Source of the DNA: Allacma fusca
Lineage: Eukaryota; Arthropoda; Collembola; Symphypleona; Sminthuridae
DNA: 64,000 nt
Reading direction: 5' to 3'
Assembly: GCA_947179485.1 (NCBI GenBank)
Contig: OX359247.1
Span: 24,652,801 to 24,716,800, forward strand
Both the position numbers and the translations under genes were made by a program. Each line of letters begins with the position of its first letter. The first letter of the stretch is position 1. The notes under the pieces are model-generated. The model ran no database searches, was not told where the DNA came from, and saw only the letters and a program-made list of their open reading frames with translations. Shown piece by piece: positions 1-13,926 of the stretch.

Positions 1-120
1 TCACATACATAAACTCTACGGCTTAATAATATGTCCTCAACAATTTATACTTACCCATTCAAAGTCCATTTAATGTGCACAATAGCGAGTATATAATGCT
101 CATAACATTAGAGGGTCCAA

Positions 121-158
121 GAGAGAGAGAGAGAGACAGAGACAGACAGAGGAGAGAG
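121..158. repeat. Imperfect (GA)n microsatellite
   Basis: A run of GA dinucleotides interrupted by CA units. Simple-sequence repeat with no other visible role. Confidence 0.9.
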
Positions 159-1750
159 AAGCCTATCAAAGGGCAACCAGCGACAGATGTTCTGCCATTC
201 CTGGCCCCAGAGTCCATGAGCTACATATGGACATGTATGCAGACTCACTCAACTCAGGACTGGAGTTTTTGCCGGAGTTTTAATGCTTCCTATGGCTTGA
301 CGTACTTGTTAATGGTACATGAAGGTATTATTGGTGGCAAGGGACTCAGTTGGATTTAGATGGACCACGACGACCAAAATGTATTAGCTTTTTTATTTAC
401 ATGAGCATACAGGACCGCACGCTTCCATACAATTTTCTTCACTCGTTTTTACATATTTGGACGCTCAAGAGTAACACTATTTCCAGTTTTTAATTTTTCA
501 GCTCAAAGGCACTCGTTCAGTCGTATTATTTATGCAGTCACTTGTACTATTCTTGATGACCGGCATGAGATCTGCAGGGGGGTATTACTACACAACTATT
601 ACAGAATTATTACAGGACTCAATCCAGTGACTTTTCTTTCAGCTACTTAGAAACTTCAAATCTGGGACAGCATCAAATCTACTAATATCAGGGCTGAAGC
701 CACAATTTGTAAAGGAGCTCATTAAAGTCACTGAGTTTGTATGCCTCATACCTAGTATTTAGAGATGTGGGGTAGTATGTCAAACCTGGGGGAAGGTGGA
801 GAAACCCAATACTCAAGATTGTTGAGCACGTAATGTGTACCTTCAGGAATCATGATCAGGGTACAAGGCAGGGCACGCGACTTGACTCGAGGTGCCTTTT
901 TTTCTTCAGGGTCTACTAATATGTACGCTCCCTAGTTGTACCGTACCTTGTGTATCTTATTTAAGGACAAGCCCCAAGGAACAGCTGCTCCATGAGCGCC
1001 TGTAGCTTACAGGTGATGATGAATTCAGATAAATCTGAATTTTTTAATCATTACTGCACATTGTCTGATTCATAATTCATCTCCTTGATACTAATGAAAT
1101 ACTTTTTTTAATTGCATTTTTTGTGTCATTTAAAACTGCAGCGGAGTGTTCTAGTTGATAAAAGAGCAATCAATATGGAACTTCTTCAGTATCTGCCCAT
1201 CTGGAGGTTTAAAACAGTAAAATTCTATTCCCGTCGACAGCACACTTAATTATCAGTTAATATCTCTCATGAAGGAGATGGCAATTTATGATACGCATAT
1301 ACATACATAGATATGTACCTAGGAGTCAAGCCTGAGTGAGATGAAGAAGTTCAAGGAAGCGAAAGGATGAAATGAATAATTTGTCTGAATAACCTGAAGA
1401 TTCGTCATAAGAAATATTGCTTTATAATTTGATGACAAAATCAAAGCTGGGAGCTTTCAAGTTTGAACTTATTGTGAATCATTTTGAATGGTTACATTTC
1501 TAGGGAGTGTATTACCTGAAGTTCAAGTTAAAATATACCGGAGAAGTTCCAGTCAGATAGAATAATGTTGATTAGAGCGATTCAAAAGCGAAAATGATAA
1601 AATTAGTTGAATTCCTCTCAGTAAAGAGACGCAATTAACTTGTGACTCGTAAAGGGTCCAGCTAATTGAGTAGAAAGGAATCCGCATCCGCCGCCATTTA
1701 CTTTGTGTTACTTAGTCAACCACGCGTGATTACGTGCGCTGGGGCTACAT

Positions 1751-1770
1751 ATGTATGTATGTATGTATGT
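1751..1770. repeat. (ATGT)5 microsatellite
   Basis: Five tandem ATGT units, one of many ACATA/TATGT-type simple repeats in the left part of the window. Confidence 0.9.
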
Positions 1771-2508
1771 AATAGTTCTTCCGTGTACTAATAATTATGT
1801 ATTGGGTCGGAGACTCGAAACCATGGGATCTTCTAGTCGTAGAACGCTTAAAGCTCGGTACTCCCATTCTCGTCATGTAGGCCCAGATTTATAGTCCACA
1901 TAGAAGCACTGTGCAATGTAAAGTGGACGTGCCACTTGAACAAGTCACTGATCAAGAGGAAAGCATCCATGACATCACGACCAAAGGGATGACATTTCAT
2001 TAAACGACCAAAGGATTTGTTGATTGCAGCTTTCGGGAATGTAAATGGACTCACACTTGCACACCCGCTTCCCACATCACTTTTATTCCTAAATGGGAAA
2101 TAGTTTGTAACTACATTAAAACTTAAAGAGAATTCCCTACTTTAAATTACCTTCAATTACGGATAATATAGGGTCTACATTTTTCCACAAATGCTACACT
2201 ATCCCCACTGTCTCTCCGCTTCACAGATAGATACTCTTTCTCTTCCATTCACATAAATAATGCAATTAACTTTCCCTTTGTTACTGAGCTGCATTATCTT
2301 CAAACAGGCTGAAGTTCTGAACAAGCGTGGCCACAATATGAGTACAAAGTATCAATGAAATACTAAAAATTGTCAGAGCATACCTGCCGACACTGCATTT
2401 TTATTGAACAGCCGCATATATCAAATTTCTCACGAATCGTTCCAGCAGTTCTTAAATTGAAGTGTTTCTCATCCCCAGACATGACATGCCTGACTAGCTA
2501 TACGGTTT

Positions 2509-2524
2509 TGTGTGTGTGTGTGTG
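2509..2524. repeat. (TG)8 microsatellite
   Basis: Eight TG units, with a second shorter GT run about 15 bases downstream. Confidence 0.9.
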
Positions 2525-3358
2525 AACAGCAATAGATATGTGTGTGTGTAGTGTATTCATCGCCCGTATAATGTCAGCATATTGAGTCCACAACCAAGAC
2601 AGATAGTTGGTTTCATGTCATGATACATGCAATACTAGGGTTGTATTGTGGGAGTAGGAAATAGATACGGATTTGACAATCTTGCTCAATTTAGTTCACA
2701 TGTACACAGAATTTAAAGTTCACACAGTCAGCTGACAGAACTTCATAGTGAGAAGGGAGAGAAAGGAAGCTGTATCTACACATATCTGGAGCAAGGAGTA
2801 AAAAAAAAAGCTTTGTTGAGGATCGTATCGTGTGATCGTGTGAGGGAATGTGAGGGTTGGAATACCATGACATGCCATATTGCACGATTTCAGTATGAAT
2901 AATAACTAAATTTTTAGGAAGTTCCAGGAAGTGAAAGGCATAAAAAACTGTACAGGTTGTATAGTAAACTCATGGTTTATTAGGAGACTTCGCTATTGTA
3001 GACAGACCCGGGAAGAGCATATGATGGGAAATAATTACTACTAAGTTCATGAGATTTCATTTAGTGAGAATCTGCCGCATCAACAGAAGCAGATGCCGGG
3101 GAAAATTGGGACCCCTTTCACTTAAATAGCTTCGCACATTTCCTCATCTGGAGACTCAATAGTATTGGGAAGTATCTACCTATAGTCTAGTGTATGAATG
3201 TGTTCTTCATGTATGGCTTTATGTATCTCACTCCTGCTTGCGTATATATATATATGTATGTTCGTGCAGCCATTACGGCTTAGTATGAACTGTACAGAGG
3301 CTTCTTTAATAATGATGCTCCCTCTCATATTGGAACTTACTTCATTAACTATTTAGTG

Positions 3359-3817
3359 ATGCTCTTGTTCCTGTCGCGTACTTCCATCCCTAATCAACGG
3401 TGCAAAGGTGGAATTTATCTTGTTGCTAGTGATATAAAGATTTGCACGAATTGTCACATCCTACAACTGCGAGTACACCCAGATGTACGGAATAGTTGTG
3501 AAGTAGGGCCAGACTCTATCATGATTTTATACGGACGAGATAATAGCACAGGAGATGATATGCACATAAAAATGATCCCTCGTATGGTCTGGTCCAGGTC
3601 CCGCTGTCTGCTTTGTGGATCAATACCAAAATGTACGGTGTGCATGAAGCACACGCTAAATACATACTTGGACGGAAGAGGGAGGAAAACAATGAGATTG
3701 GATTGCAATTCACAAAAACGAAATGATTCACTGGAGTTGTGTTCTGCCTGTCATGGTTTAATACATGCAAGAAGGAAAACTTTAAAACTCACCCCAACAA
3801 AGTCCAGGATTGTCTAA
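3359..3817 (+). CDS. Weak Cys-rich hypothetical ORF
   Basis: An open frame of 152 codons from an ATG at 3359, in a region without other gene signals. It is Cys-rich, with CTNC, CLLC, CTVC and CSAC pairs that could bind metal, and an AATAAA-like sequence follows the stop directly. I do not recognise the family. Part of it (an IP-K-C-x2-C stretch, then LDG, then DC) loosely resembles the Cys-rich tail of the BTB gene at 30.6-31.1 kb. About one ORF of this size is expected by chance in 64 kb, and opposite-strand frames of 83-84 codons overlap it. It may well not be a gene. Confidence 0.15.
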   Translation: MLLFLSRTSIPNQRCKGGIYLVASDIKICTNCHILQLRVHPDVRNSCEVGPDSIMILYGRDNSTGDDMHIKMIPRMVWSRSRCLLCGSIPKCTVCMKHTLNTYLDGRGRKTMRLDCNSQKRNDSLELCSACHGLIHARRKTLKLTPTKSRIV

Positions 3818-6800
3818 AAATAAAGGTACGCATGGAGACAAAAGCAACCATGGAGACAGTCTATAGGCAAGCAAAACATACCAAAAGGCTTATCTGAATG
3901 CGGAAAAAATTATCAAGAGTGTCAGTAGTGGAGTGGGTATCGAGCATATGAACATACTCCCATGTAACATACTCAAAATCATATGAATATGTTTAGTGAA
4001 CATTGTTCTTTGTGGTCCAGCCAGCTGCAGCTGCAATTCGGGAAGCTGTAATAAGTACACTTCTAATCGTACAAGTTTCTGTCTGTAAAAATGTTTCCCT
4101 CCTACGAGCTATACCTACATATATACACATTTAGTTGCTAGAATGCAGAACTATGTATGTAATTACATTACGTATGATGTACATAGTTATAATGTACTGA
4201 CTGGGACTGGACCACGCACATGTATCTAATAATGGCACTCTCCGGCATCTGCTAACCAGATAATTATTTCAACAATAACAATGAACTTGGAGGTGAGTAT
4301 GAGTATGAGAGAGGAAGAGGTGAGCATATTATATGTATATGTAGAGACTCTCGGAAGAAGCAAAACTCATCCCATTATTATATAATCCAGGACTGGCCTT
4401 CCCTTTGTGTTGCGCTATGTTACGCATAAGTGTAGGAAATCTATGGGTTTGTGTGTTACGTACGATTAGCTAATGCTCTTTTACTGCTTACGTCCTATTA
4501 CATCTCTGGAGATGCTCAATATTGGAAGCAACACCTTGACTAACCCCAACCGGTACACATGGTGTTGTCCTTATTAATCTTGTACTGGAGTAACCGAGTA
4601 ACCTACAAAGGGAACTGAAGCTAGCCATTGTTGTGGTAGGAGATTTCCATTGAAACATGTAGGGTTATGTCATTCATCTGTAATGTTATATCACCTCACC
4701 CGTTATTATGTCATGCTTTCGGGTTATTCCTTCCTTACACATGTCGGAATCTCTTGGAATTCTGCCCAGCAAGACGTCAAGCGTAAACACATGAGAATAC
4801 AATTTTTCAATAAAAATCTTGTTTTTCCACTCAAAGTTTCACTTTCTTCCAGAGAAATCCCTTTGTTTACTTCCAGATGCCCCAGTTTACTCAAAGGTGT
4901 TTACGAGCTCCTACACAATTTTCGAATTGAATAAGTGTTTACAGCTCAGCATTTAAAACACTCCTTCAGAATGTCAGTGGCTTATTGCCAAGGGCATCTC
5001 TCAATCTCTCGGATCTCAGCATCTGTAAAAGCCTTTCCAATCAAATTAGTCAGTTAAATCTGACTCATACTGCCAGTTGTGTAAGCAGAAACAGCGTCTT
5101 GAGATAAGACAACGTATATTTTACGTTTGAATGTATTTACAAAATGATAATACAGTACATGCCTGTTTAATAAGGTACCCATCAAGCCACGTTTTGCATG
5201 GGGTGAGTTTCTGTATGTACATGATCTGCGACAATGAAATATTACATCTCTCATGAATACTACAAGCACGTTGAGTTATGCCGTAAAAAGGGATTAGTAG
5301 GAAATGTGTCAGTGAGAAATAAGTTGTGGTGCTTCATTTAAATACTGACATGCAAGTACGCATAATGTACTTTTATACTATATGGAGATACTCCCAGGAG
5401 TAGTACAGTTGTACTCCCGTAATTATCTGTACCAGGAACAACGCACTAGTGAATGATGCATTCTTACTTGATACACGCTTCATCGTTTCACTTCAATAAT
5501 AACAATAATAAAGTATGCAGTAGATAGTGTAAATGGTAGTGCGTAAGCAAACATCGCCAGACTCGATGTGGTGGTTTGGTAATCAAGAGCCAGATACACA
5601 AGGCATCTGCATCTGTGCAGATGTACATAAACACCGTGTAATAAATGAAATAAACGGAAAACGAGGATCATTCAGATATGTTCCCACTGTCATTGTCATG
5701 GGCGAGGATCAGAGATGGGAAAGTGGAAGGGGGGGCGAAATCAGATCGATTTTTTAACGAATTCCATCATCCTCAAAAATGAAACGACAGTTATCTCATC
5801 TCTACGGATACAAGGTCCAAACAATGAAACTTTCGCTTCTATTTTGAACACCACTGTTTACACAGATTTCAAACGGTCACGTCAGGAAATTATTTATGTT
5901 TGCGCATATATAAAAATACATTGGCTAGACTCGAGTCACTGGAGTAATTTAACGTTCGACATGCTTCCACTCAACGCAACGAATTTCTTCATAGCATTAG
6001 ATGTGATTCATACCATCACGTAAGTGTACACTGAGTCAGCAATACATTACACATAGATACTCGGATGCATAGAAACTTTCTATTAAAACAAAATTGAGCA
6101 TAATTGAATGCATTTCTTGGAAAATGCTGACAAGTCACATCTAAAACCTGTTTCCTAGAATACAGACACAACTTGAATGTTTACGCCAGTCATTAGAAAT
6201 TAGCTATCGGGTTAAGTGACAGTAATAGAAACACATAGGAAAAAGATGGGGAATAAATTGTAGGAATGTAAAGAACGTCATAATACAGTATGACAGGGCG
6301 TTCATGGCATTATTACCACATAGCTATAATTAATTCCAACTGTAATCGGTCATGAGAAGAAAGCGATAAAAAAAAGGAAAGGATAAAACTAGCTGATGAT
6401 TAAGCTCAAGGTACATAAGTAACTACACGAAGCTGAATAATTCCTAATTCTGGAGGGTTTCGACACTGAAATGATATTGGGTGAAAGCTCGTTATCAAAA
6501 ACAATAAATTCGTAGAAAATGGATGAGTACAAAGTACATACTCAAGGAAAATACGAGATAAGATAAACAACGGAGAGGTTGGCAGTCATGTTATATATTT
6601 GCTTTAAAAGGGGAGAATTTCATAAGCTCACATACAATGTACACCAAATAGCACAGCCTTTCCCACAGGCCACGGCGCAGCGTCGAGCTCCGTAAATTTT
6701 ACTGCTGATAAAAGGTAATCCTGAAAGTATCTGTGAAACGAGAAACTTATTAGGTCATATTGTTCCAGACATGTTGACTGTGCCAAACCCAGGAGACCTT

Positions 6801-9800
6801 TTAATTTAATGGTTTTTCCAGATATTTACAACTCTCCTCTGTTTGCATGGAATGTCTCATATACATATGAGAGTGTCTCCTAAAAATATATTCCTGGTAA
6901 AAAAATGTGAAGGAAGAATATAGGCTTTTGATAGATTCACCTTCCATGAATAAGCCTCTGTACTAGTGTTTCTATGCATAAAAAGTAGATATTAGTTTAA
7001 GATAAAAGGAGCCATGTAGATACATACATTCATGTGTCGTGTACTTTCGGTTTCCTTCAAACCTTTAGTAATCCCTGTTAGTGCCATAGTAGTGATATAG
7101 ACGAGTGAGAGCCTACGAAAAAGGTAATTTGGTTTCAGTAACAAAAAGAAACCGGGTAGGTCGGTCCTTGTCAGCATCTTTTACGCTCATTGTCCACAAT
7201 GTATTCAATTCCACCACTACAAAGTGAATACTCCCAGCAGGTTGTATCTTAATCCAAAACCTTGCATTTGAAGGGATGCAACTACAAATATCCATTTATA
7301 CAAGGCATTAAAATTAGTAGGGACTTGGTCCCAATGAAATCATGTGTACTTAATGATTTTTTCCTATAGAATCTCTATAATCTCTAACAATTGTATCCCT
7401 GAGTATAAAGGGTTGCTTCCAAATAGCAAAAGTTTCAAGTATCATTGAGTTTTCCCTATTCATTTTAATTGCGGCTGCGTTAATAACCGCAATTTTTAAG
7501 ATGATTGAATGTAGATTGTTCATTGAGATAGTGTGTACTTCCTTTACACTTCTATGTATCCAAACTTTTTTTACAATTTTAAGGACCTGCACTTTTATTC
7601 TCATATTGCTTTTTCAGTTACTCTTACAATTATTAGAGGGACGCTGCCACGGAGGGCTTTGAATGTCTCTTATTGTTGGTTTGAACCGCATGAATATTAA
7701 TGTAAAAATTTTGCCCACAAGAGAAATTCCCAAACCTCGGTATCTACTTATATCTGTAGGTTTTGATAGTCACTTAAGCTAAACCTTACTAAACTCCTTG
7801 AAATAATATATGACAAAGTGTATACGCTTTGGAAAATTGTTTACAGGGGGCATAGACAATGTTTGAATTGTTGAATGCTTTAAAATTGTCACACATACTT
7901 ACAATACATGTAAAATACACTTGAGCACACTTTTGAATATAGGATTATCTTGTATCAGAATGCAATTTATTCACAACGAACATCACGTTTACTGATTCAG
8001 AGACTTCAGCAAAAACCCACATCTTCCTTCGAGGGTAACAATTCTGTCAATGACAAATCTCTCCAAACGAAAGAATACATTCAGAACCAGTGTAGGGACT
8101 GGGCGGTCATCGATGACAGTAGACAACCGAACTGGAATTATTAGAACTATATATCTACAAAACATTGAATTAAAATATCTATAACTAATCCAGTACTACA
8201 TAAAATGTATTGTCTATGAGCAGTAGAAAGTCAATAATTCAGTTTCTGTTTGTCAGCTAGATATGTTCCCATTCTGTAATAAGCTCCGAACAAGACAAAC
8301 ACGAACGAAAACTTATTTTACTGGAATAATTACATAATGTGACAGAAAAATTGATATTTTACATATCAATTCAAAAATTAAATTGTTTTCATTCGAATAT
8401 AAAACAGGCTCTATAGTAAATGAAGGGTTACAATGGACTACCTACAATGTATGAACGAGCATATGAACACTAGTACAACTCTCTGGATGAAATTTACGGC
8501 TTGGGATTAAAGTGGATGATGATGTTGTCGAGAGCAAAGATAATAGTCATGAATAGATTGAGGAGGACGTATGAAAGTGCTATGGGGGAAAGCCATGACA
8601 GATGCGCGAAAAATTCTATCGCTCTCGATTGAATGGTTTCGCATACATCATTTGGGTTGGGATCATTATTCCTAGAATTCCTTATGTTCAACAACTCTCA
8701 CAAAAGCATTTTTCCATCCCTTTATTTCCCTGTCAAGACCAAGAGCTTGTTAAAATTGTCACGGACTACTGTTCGAGCTAACTTGTGCTTCACCCATGGA
8801 GTCTATACCAACGAGAAGCTACACCAGTAATATCCACAAGTTGAAGCATTACAAACACCTACATCACATATGTACATAAACATTTCTTATTAAACAGGCG
8901 TAAATGCTATACGTACATCCAGTATTATTAAAGTGCAAACAATTACTACCCGGCGTATCTTTTGGACCAACAACTCTTGTAATTCTTGATGTATCCATAT
9001 ATATATTTCGTGACAACAAGTAAACAAAGTATTTATAAATAATTATTTCTAAAACACATTAAAACCTTTGAGTAGCAATGAAGAAATCATCTTGAGTTTA
9101 TCATTAGTTCTTGATAAAGTACAGGCGCTGAACAATTTTCGTTGCTTCTGTAATTTCTGAACCCGGCTTACAAATGTATGGAAAGTACAGGACAATACTT
9201 AGACTCAAGGTAAATAGCATACTTACAAACGATGACACAATACAGAATTTCCTGGTCGTGAAACGTGAGAAGCTTCTGAAGCGAAATTAATTGACTTATA
9301 CACGCAACAGTTGGTCCTGAGTAATCTGATTTCTATTCTCCTTCGAGCTCCTCTTCCATGTATGGTGTATACACTGAGTGAACCCCAGACCTCCAAGGTA
9401 GTTATTAGCATAAAATATACCCCAAGGGTGTCAAAACTAGTACTCATGCCTTTGGAAAGTCAGTTCTGTGACTCCTTTCTACTTCCAACATGCAGGAGCC
9501 GTACTTTCAAGCCTAAAGGTGATGTTTAAGTGGAATGAAAGGGGAAACATGAAATCCGATTGACGGATTTCCCCAATATGTTAGACTTCCAAGCCTCCAA
9601 AGAAGCTTTCTACAGATGGAAATACCAAACCTTTGTAGAATTCCCTTGTAGCAACGGAGTTTAGTGTAACATTCGCACAACTATTTTCTTCTGAAGGGCA
9701 CGTATAACTACATAATAATACACTCCGCTCCTTCGTAGAGACATTCTAAGTGTCAAATTCAGAAGTCCGACGTAGGAAAAAATGCTTACCACAATTTCCA

Positions 9801-10398
9801 AGGCTCAATCTGATATTTTCCCTTTTGTGTCCGCACCTACGCTACGTTCCCAATGGGTTTTGTGGTATTTGGACTCGACAATACTACCATGACACTAACT
9901 TGCTCTTCCAGGTGACTCAAATGACAATGAAGATTTGCTGGAGAATGCGTTCTCAAATTGCAAAGTCACGTAGCAGGCAACTAGTGCTCGAGCGGACGGA
10001 GGGTTTGTTGAGGTTCTTCCAAAGATTCTTTTAAGGATGCTTGAAGAAAGTTGCTTTCTTTCCTCAAAGCTCCCTGAAAATAGATTCAGTTGAGGATGAG
10101 TGTGTGTACGAACATTAACTCTGTAAATGTTTGTACATGTACCACATTTAAGGAGCACAGGACAAACGCAGTGTGCCAAATGTTCCAACCATTTTTGAGA
10201 TAAAATAACTCCGTGGTACTCCACCATTGTGCTAACATGTACAAACATTTTCATTCTACGATCCGATAATACTTCAATATCAATAGAAGATTCCCGGGAA
10301 GATTCCCTCTTACATGGTTTGTTAGCGCTCGGGAGATTACAGAATTCCTCTGAAATATTTATCGAACTAAATGATGAGGAACGTACTGCTCTTCGTGC

Positions 10399-10416
10399 AC
10401 ATACATATATGTATGT
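10399..10416. repeat. 18-bp perfect palindrome
   Basis: ACATACATATATGTATGT is its own reverse complement. It is typical of the palindromic TACATA-type simple sequence in this region, and no function is evident. Confidence 0.8.
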
Positions 10417-13400
10417 ATATGTAAATGTACCACAGGGTCTATTTATGAGTAAGTATATTTGTATACAACACTACTATTCCTACTCGTAGCAGGTAAAGTT
10501 TCCATTGAATTCTGTTACCAGGCAACTCATCCTCTTAATGTCCTATGGTAACAGGAAAACTCCGCACATCTTGAGAAATGTGTCTATCCCCGAACATGTT
10601 ATGATTGTTGACATTAAAGCGGTGGAATGATGCACAATGAACGTCAAAGTGGGTAAGCCTATTTACTTCTCAGGAAGAAAAGGCAAGTCTTTGCTCTGCT
10701 AGCTCGTCCTGGTAATATGAGTGAAAATAGCTTTAGCCCGGTGCAACCAGAGGAGTAACTTACCCTGTACTGTATTTTCTATATACAGTCTACATTCAGG
10801 ATCGTGAGTGTCTCCGTACGCTTTGATGCATACGAAGAGTGAAAAAAGAATTTGATGGTTTCAACCTTCCACCCCAATTCTCAGGCTTTGGCCCGAATGA
10901 GTTTTTTCCTCCTCGTCTAAGAGTGAAAGCGAAAAAAGGGAAATTGAATTTCCGCACTTGTGGGATTTAATAATAAAGTTTTGATAGATACTTTTACTTC
11001 TACACTAGATTAATAAGCTTCTTTACTCCTGCCTCGCACTCACCCAAGTAATTTACTCAGTAAAACCACTTAGGACCCTCAAGGCTCCCGGGTACATCTT
11101 GTTGTTATTGTGCTTTACAATAACCTCCTTTTCAAGTTCCGGACTGCCATTCCTTATTAACTTAATTTTTTCCTTCAAAACTACATATTATCCCCGGAGT
11201 TCCCACTGTATAAACTTCTGCTCAGCCATTTCTTCATAGACAAATATTTTAAAATCAATTTTCCAAGGAATTATTAAAACCGGATTCCGCCCAAAGAAAC
11301 GCCGCGATATGAGCAGACATACCAAGTGCTATTTTTACTCACGGAACTTTATTCAATTCCGCAATAAATGGTGGAAAGCATTAAGTTTCCACAAATTGCA
11401 ATCTTTACTTGGAATAAGATTATAAAATATTGTATCAAATAGGAATATCCAATTCGCCCTTTAAACATTCTGCACGCACAATTCCTACAGTATTGTACAC
11501 TAGCACTGCAAACAAATTCAAAGAATATTTAGGCCCCTCGTATGATAATAGTCCATAGGATGCGTTCCCAGATTGTAGGATACGGAAAGGCAGGGAACCA
11601 TGAAGAAATCGTTTTGACATTGTGCCATGCAAAAGGGTTTAGCAGAACGTTTATTTGTAGCTCAAGTAATGGAGCATTGATTACCCTTCCCTAAACTACC
11701 ATAATAATGGCTAAGTGGCCGAATGTGTGTTGCTGGGGATAATAGACGGTTCTCCTTCCTTTCCTGGTTCCTGCTGGGTAGTACCACGCTACTTATGATT
11801 TCATTCCTTATTTTCCTCATTCATCGTCACCCCAATATCTGATTATGTAGAACGAGAATTTTTTCTTTAGTAAACCCATAATTTGCTTCTATTAAGTTTA
11901 TAGTCTTTTCCAAACTGACGCTGAGGTTTTGTAGTTTTTGTTGCTAATTAAGAATCGGAGTTACAGTAATTATATCAACTCAAAAAATTATAATCTGGAA
12001 GTATTTGACATCACACCGTAGCCCAATCCCGAGGTTATTCAGCCAGTGAGTTATGTCAACCAAATACTGCCAGTCTCATGGGATGAAATGCCTCGTGTCA
12101 TTTACCAAAGCAGTGAAATAATGACTGCTGTAATTTTATTACAGGGAAGGTTAAGAATCCCTAAGGATGTATTTGGAGGATGTAACAAATACGAAAATAA
12201 ATGGGCCGAGATTTAATCAAGCAGTTTGGCCGAAATGTATGAACACGACCACTGCTCTGCTAAAATCTGAACACAAACATAGGATGATGCTGATGGTGAC
12301 ATACTAATGAATTTCTATGTGTGCTTAGAGGAATAAATGGTTTGAGCCTATAAAACACCTCATAGACCTCGAAGCTAAATTCTGGAGAGTCTCACCCCGT
12401 CTGGGACTCCCGACTGCCCAACTTCGGTGAAATTATAGTTATTGGAGGAGATTATATGCAGTGAAAATAATTGTGTAAGGCAGGACATAAACGTACTTAT
12501 AATGGAACAGTGAGTGTGGATGAGATTGCATTAAAGCTTCCAGAGAATTGACTTGACATGTTCAGCTCCTCTGTAATGCTCACTTTTCCCCTCATCTCTG
12601 CTCCTTGTATTTAGCTATCGAATTCATCAAGTCTGGTTTGTTTGGTGGATTTTTTCTATGAGTTGACTGATGGACAGGAGCCGCTGTGTTACGGCAGGTT
12701 CGCTCATTGTGTGCAAGGGTTTGCCCTAGAATATCTGCAAGTTGCATGTCTATATATAGGGGTTGTTTCAGGCCTGGTCCGGTATATAAAGTTATGCTTT
12801 TATCCATACAACATCATCCCTTTTAAAACTATATGTTGAATTCAGTTTCAGTGGGGACATGCATATTTGTAGAGTGCGTATTCTGAGTTTACCGTATTGA
12901 ATCGATGGAAAAATGAGGTTTGAAAAAGTGTAGGTTATGCACGCAAGTATAGGTTTGAAATCCATTGGGAAAAAAGGAAGAAAACCCCTACAGCAGGGTG
13001 TGGGCCCTTTTCTACGGCACGCGCCTTCATTGTAGGAACCCACCTGGCTGTCACGCGACAGCTGACTCATGAACACCACGCACCGAAATTCGGATCTGGA
13101 CATGTTCCTTCATACACAGCGTATGAGGGTACATATCCATACGCAACACTAAACTCATTCTTGCTTATCACTACAACTTGTACAGTTTACTACGCCAACC
13201 ACACATATGCTCAGTTTTCAAACCACTCTTACATTTTAGTACCATGGTACATGAATGTCATGTATGTATCTATATATATATTCATACGTGCTACTGTACA
13301 CCATCATGGCATCAGATGATACTCATATGATTCTGGTCTGGTCCATGGTACTCATCTATGTATGTAGATACATGGATGGGGATGTTACACTATACAAACA

Positions 13401-13860
13401 GGAGGACCATGTCCCTCTTTTTTGCCTCATCTCTCCCATCACTCCGCTATTTAGTAAGTATTTGAGGATTTTCCCAGCAGCCTTTGATAATATTCCTTTG
13501 TATGCACTACAGAAATGTTGATATGCATGTGAATGCAGGTCAGAAGGAGCATGAATTGAATGCTCTCTCCTCTATCCTCTGGACTGTCTGCCCCGTCTGA
13601 TGGATGCTGAGCTTCACAATGCATATTACAGCTGGCTTGGCTGGATTGCATGCTGCCCATTATCATCTGAAAGGGAGAAAAATTAACGATGCTTTTCATT
13701 CGCTCGAATCTTGTCTTTGTATGGCTTTGAACCCTTTTCATTCAATGTGACACTCTGCCATGGGGATTTGCACGGCATTGTGTTGTCTTCAGATTCAGTT
13801 TGGCTAACCTATGCGTATCCAGCTATGCATGGCAAGTGCATACAGATGGTTATATATAAT

Positions 13861-13926
13861 GTATCTATAGATATCTATATCTTCGAATATAAGGATTTAA
13901 ATGTAGATAGATATATCTAGATATTA
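13861..13926. repeat. AT-rich imperfect inverted repeat
   Basis: The left arm (ATCTATAGATATCTATAT) and the right arm (ATAGATATATCTAGATAT) are nearly complementary around a spacer of about 30 bases. This gives a potential AT-rich hairpin in DNA without genes. Confidence 0.6.

Noticed and set aside
9895-10254. 119-codon ORF on the minus strand
   Set aside because: Amino acid sequence looks random and it overlaps a + strand frame; no support.
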